Assembly (NCBI GenBank): GCA_017958245.1
Contig: JAGDDC010000298.1
Coordinates: forward strand, 1-7,820
Length of the DNA stretch: 7,820 nt
Source: Lachnospiraceae bacterium
Lineage (GTDB): Bacteria > Bacillota_A > Clostridia > Lachnospirales > Lachnospiraceae
Direction of reading: 5' to 3'
Each line of letters opens with the position of its first letter. The first letter of the stretch is position 1. The position numbers were made by a program, and so were the translations under genes. The notes under the pieces were generated by a model. It made no database searches. It was not told where the DNA came from and was given only the letters and a program-made list of their open reading frames with translations. Positions 6,180 through 7,820 of this stretch are shown here, in pieces.

Positions 6180-6470
6180 TTAAAAGATCCGCTGCTGTCC
6201 CGACTCCATCTTGGCCTTCACGGAGTCTACCCTGTCGACGTATTTGAGCACTTCGACCACGGCTCCGTACAGCTCCTCGGGTATGTACTCCCCGAAATCG
6301 AGCTTTGAGAGCGTGTCCGCAAGCCTGTCGTCCCTGTGTATCGGGATGGCGGATTCTTTTGCTTTCTCTATGATCTTTTCCGCGACGAAGCCCCGCCCGG
6401 TCGCTATGATCTTCGGCGCTTCATCGCCCGCCTCATAGCCAAGCGCGACCGCTTTTTTTACCTTCTCCAT
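6180..6470 (-). CDS. ylqH: Stand-alone FlhB C-terminal-like (EscU/YscU) domain protein, YlqH type
   Basis: The 96-residue product matches only the cytoplasmic C-terminal domain of the flagellar/type III export-switch protein FlhB. Matching elements are KKAVALGYEAGDEAPKIIA (5-23), GRGFVAEKIIEKAKESAIPI (25-44), a DDRLADTL segment (47-54) and IPEELYGAVVEVLKYV (63-78). The FlhB membrane part is absent, and the NPTH self-cleavage motif that precedes this domain in FlhB is not present. In Bacillus subtilis the equivalent ylqH lies in the same rbgA-rnhB neighbourhood. Function is unknown; a part in protein export cannot be assumed, since no other flagellar or type III gene is visible. The ATG at 6470 is the first possible start after an in-frame TGA and has GAGG 7 nt upstream. 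It is 14 bp downstream of rnhB. Confidence 0.88.
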   Translation of the reverse strand: MEKVKKAVALGYEAGDEAPKIIATGRGFVAEKIIEKAKESAIPIHRDDRLADTLSKLDFGEYIPEELYGAVVEVLKYVDRVDSVKAKMESGQQRIF

Positions 6471-6484
6471 GCTCCTGCCTCATC

Positions 6485-7150
6485 TCATGTGTCAATGAAG
6501 TTCTTTATGAAAGTCCTGCGGTGTATCGGGCAGGGACCGTACTTTTTTATGGCCTCTATGTGAGCCGCAGTCCCGTAGCCCTTGTGGCCCGCGAAACCGT
6601 ACTCCGGATACTCCCTGTCAAACTCAAGCATCATGCGGTCCCTCGTCACCTTGGCGAGTATGCTCGCGGCTGCGATCGATACGCTCTTTGCATCTCCCTT
6701 TACTATCGGGACCTGTCTTATGTCGATGCCCGGTATGGTCACCGCATCGTTTAGAAGTATGCCGGGGACCAAAGAGAGCTTTCTTACAGCCTCCCTCATG
6801 GCCTCGTAGGTCGCCTGCAATATGTTTATCTTATCTATCGTCAAATGATCCGAGATCCCGACGGCATAGGCTATGGCCTTCTCCCTGATCTCGTCGTAGA
6901 GTGAGTCTCTCTTTGCGGGAGAGAGCTTCTTTGAATCGTTAAGATAGAGAATCTCGCAGTCCTTCGGTAGTATCACGGCACCCGCGACCACAGGTCCCGC
7001 AAGCGGGCCCCTTCCGGCCTCATCGATCCCGCACACAAGGTCATACTCCGCATATTCCTTCTCGTAGACTCTCATCTTCTCAAGGCGCTCTCTCTCCTTT
7101 TCGAGGAGGAGCCGCCTTTTTTCCGCTCTTTTTTCTTCAGTCTTGTTCAT
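6485..7150 (-). CDS. rnhB: Ribonuclease HII
   Basis: RNase HII cuts RNA-DNA hybrids and nicks DNA 5' of single embedded ribonucleotides, starting ribonucleotide excision repair. The 221-residue protein carries the acidic active site: D43 and E44 in GIDEAGRGPLAGPV, D135 in ILLNDA, and D153 in VKGDAKS. It also has LNDSKKLS (70-77), SIAAASILAKVTRD (158-171) and YGFAGHKGYGTAAH (about 185-198). Residues 1-36 form a strongly charged Lys/Arg/Glu-rich, probably helical extension before the catalytic domain; N-terminal extensions are common in Gram-positive RNase HII. The ATG at 7150 overlaps the rbgA stop in an ATGA, with no strong Shine-Dalgarno sequence, so coupling to rbgA is likely. A shorter start at M26 is possible but less favoured. 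Confidence 0.97.
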   Translation of the reverse strand: MNKTEEKRAEKRRLLLEKERERLEKMRVYEKEYAEYDLVCGIDEAGRGPLAGPVVAGAVILPKDCEILYLNDSKKLSPAKRDSLYDEIREKAIAYAVGISDHLTIDKINILQATYEAMREAVRKLSLVPGILLNDAVTIPGIDIRQVPIVKGDAKSVSIAAASILAKVTRDRMMLEFDREYPEYGFAGHKGYGTAAHIEAIKKYGPCPIHRRTFIKNFIDT

Positions 7151-7820
7151 GGCTTTTCGAGAGTGATCCTTCCTATCCTTCCGTTCCGGTAATCATCCAT
7201 CACAAAGCCCGAGGCCTTCTCGAGATCGAGCTCCCCGCCCTTTTTCATGCAGGCGCGCTTCGTTGCGATGTTCTTAAGCGTCTCGAGCGGATCCTCTGCC
7301 TCTTCCACGCCGTATTTGCCCGCGAGTATCCCCGCGTACTCGGACTGCAGGAAGGATATGAGCGAAACAGCCAGTTCCTCGGGTATCAGGATGTCGTCGT
7401 TTATCGAGCCTATGAAGGCTATCCTCATGCCGACTTCCTGGTCCTCAAACTTAGGCCAGAGGATGCCCGGAGTGTCGAGCAGCTCTATGCCGCCCGCAAG
7501 CCTGATCCACTGTCTTCCCTTCGTGACGCCCGGCTTGTTGCCCGTCTTCGTGCAAGCCTTGCCCGCAAAGCTGTTTATGAAGGTCGACTTGCCTACGTTA
7601 GGTATGCCGACTATCATTGCGCGTATATGCCGCCCTATGATGCCCTTCTTTCTGTCCTTTTCGATCTTCTCACTGCAGGCCTTAAGTATCACATCCCCGA
7701 CCTTTCGCACGTCCTTCGTGTTCTTCGAGTTGAGGGTGACCGCATGATAACCCTTCTTCCTGTAGTGATCGAGCCATGCAGAGGTCACAGCCTCATCTGC
7801 GAGATCCGCCTTGTTTAAGA
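7147..7820 (-). CDS. rbgA: Ribosome biogenesis GTPase RbgA (YlqF), 5' end cut off by the window edge
   Basis: RbgA is a circularly permuted GTPase that acts late in 50S subunit assembly. The visible 223 residues begin in the middle of the protein: the first complete codons read LNKADL, the G4 motif, at residues 1-6. G1 GIPNVGKS follows (71-78), then PGVT with T99 (G2) and DTPG (115-118; G3). This G4-before-G1 order is the hallmark of the permuted family. The C-terminal part (about 125-223) is the family's helical RNA-binding region. The family is usually about 280 residues, so some 55-65 N-terminal residues lie beyond the right edge. An apparent GTG start at 7788 is not the real start, because the conserved reading frame continues through 7820. 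Its stop overlaps the rnhB start by 4 bp. Assignment is very secure. Confidence 0.96.
   Translation of the reverse strand, partial: LNKADLADEAVTSAWLDHYRKKGYHAVTLNSKNTKDVRKVGDVILKACSEKIEKDRKKGIIGRHIRAMIVGIPNVGKSTFINSFAGKACTKTGNKPGVTKGRQWIRLAGGIELLDTPGILWPKFEDQEVGMRIAFIGSINDDILIPEELAVSLISFLQSEYAGILAGKYGVEEAEDPLETLKNIATKRACMKKGGELDLEKASGFVMDDYRNGRIGRITLEKP

Noticed and set aside
7147..7788. Reading the rightmost gene as complete with a GTG start at 7788.
   Set aside because: The frame stays open to the window edge and encodes NKADL, the RbgA G4 motif, upstream of that GTG, so the gene is cut off rather than short.

Overview
The window is a dense bacterial housekeeping operon. Ten protein genes all lie on the minus strand, so transcription runs from the right edge to the left edge. 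In that order they are rbgA (5' end cut off by the right edge), rnhB, a ylqH-type stand-alone FlhB C-terminal-domain gene, yraN, pgeF, a DUF512 PDZ/radical-SAM-type gene, der, plsY, gpsA and udk (3' end cut off by the left edge). Gaps are 0-39 bp. rbgA/rnhB overlap by 4 bp (ATGA) and plsY/gpsA by 11 bp. No intergenic stretch is longer than about 40 bp, and I see no tRNA, rRNA, CRISPR, transposon or phage sequence.

The gene order (rbgA-rnhB-ylqH-yraN, and DUF512-der-plsY-gpsA) and the Gram-positive type of the proteins point to Bacillota, most likely class Clostridia. By eye the DNA is near-balanced to slightly GC-rich, with frequent AGG/AGA arginine and ATA isoleucine codons. In sporulating Clostridia and Bacilli, spoIVA often lies a little downstream of gpsA. 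Here udk follows gpsA directly, which would fit a non-sporulating lineage, but this is only a hint.

Right part (5809-7820): RbgA, a 50S-assembly GTPase; RNase HII, for ribonucleotide removal from DNA; an orphan export-switch domain; and the YraN nuclease-fold protein. Middle (3573-5795): PgeF, a multicopper-oxidase-like peptidoglycan-precursor editing enzyme, and the DUF512 protein. Left part (1-3533): Der, a second 50S-assembly GTPase; PlsY and GpsA, which are consecutive in glycerophospholipid synthesis (GpsA makes sn-glycerol-3-phosphate and PlsY acylates it); and uridine kinase for pyrimidine salvage.

Two points stand out. First, yraN has no ATG/GTG/TTG at its expected N-terminus. The conserved N-terminal sequence begins at an ATA codon 5 nt after a strong GGAGG, so this is either a very rare ATA start or an ATG-to-ATA change. 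Second, the last codons of the DUF512 gene switch abruptly to 15 consecutive A/T-ending codons. That patch spells a good sigma-A-type promoter (TTTACA, 17 bp, TACAAT) wrapped in palindromes and pointing at der. The polycistron therefore probably has an internal promoter that separately drives der-plsY-gpsA-udk.
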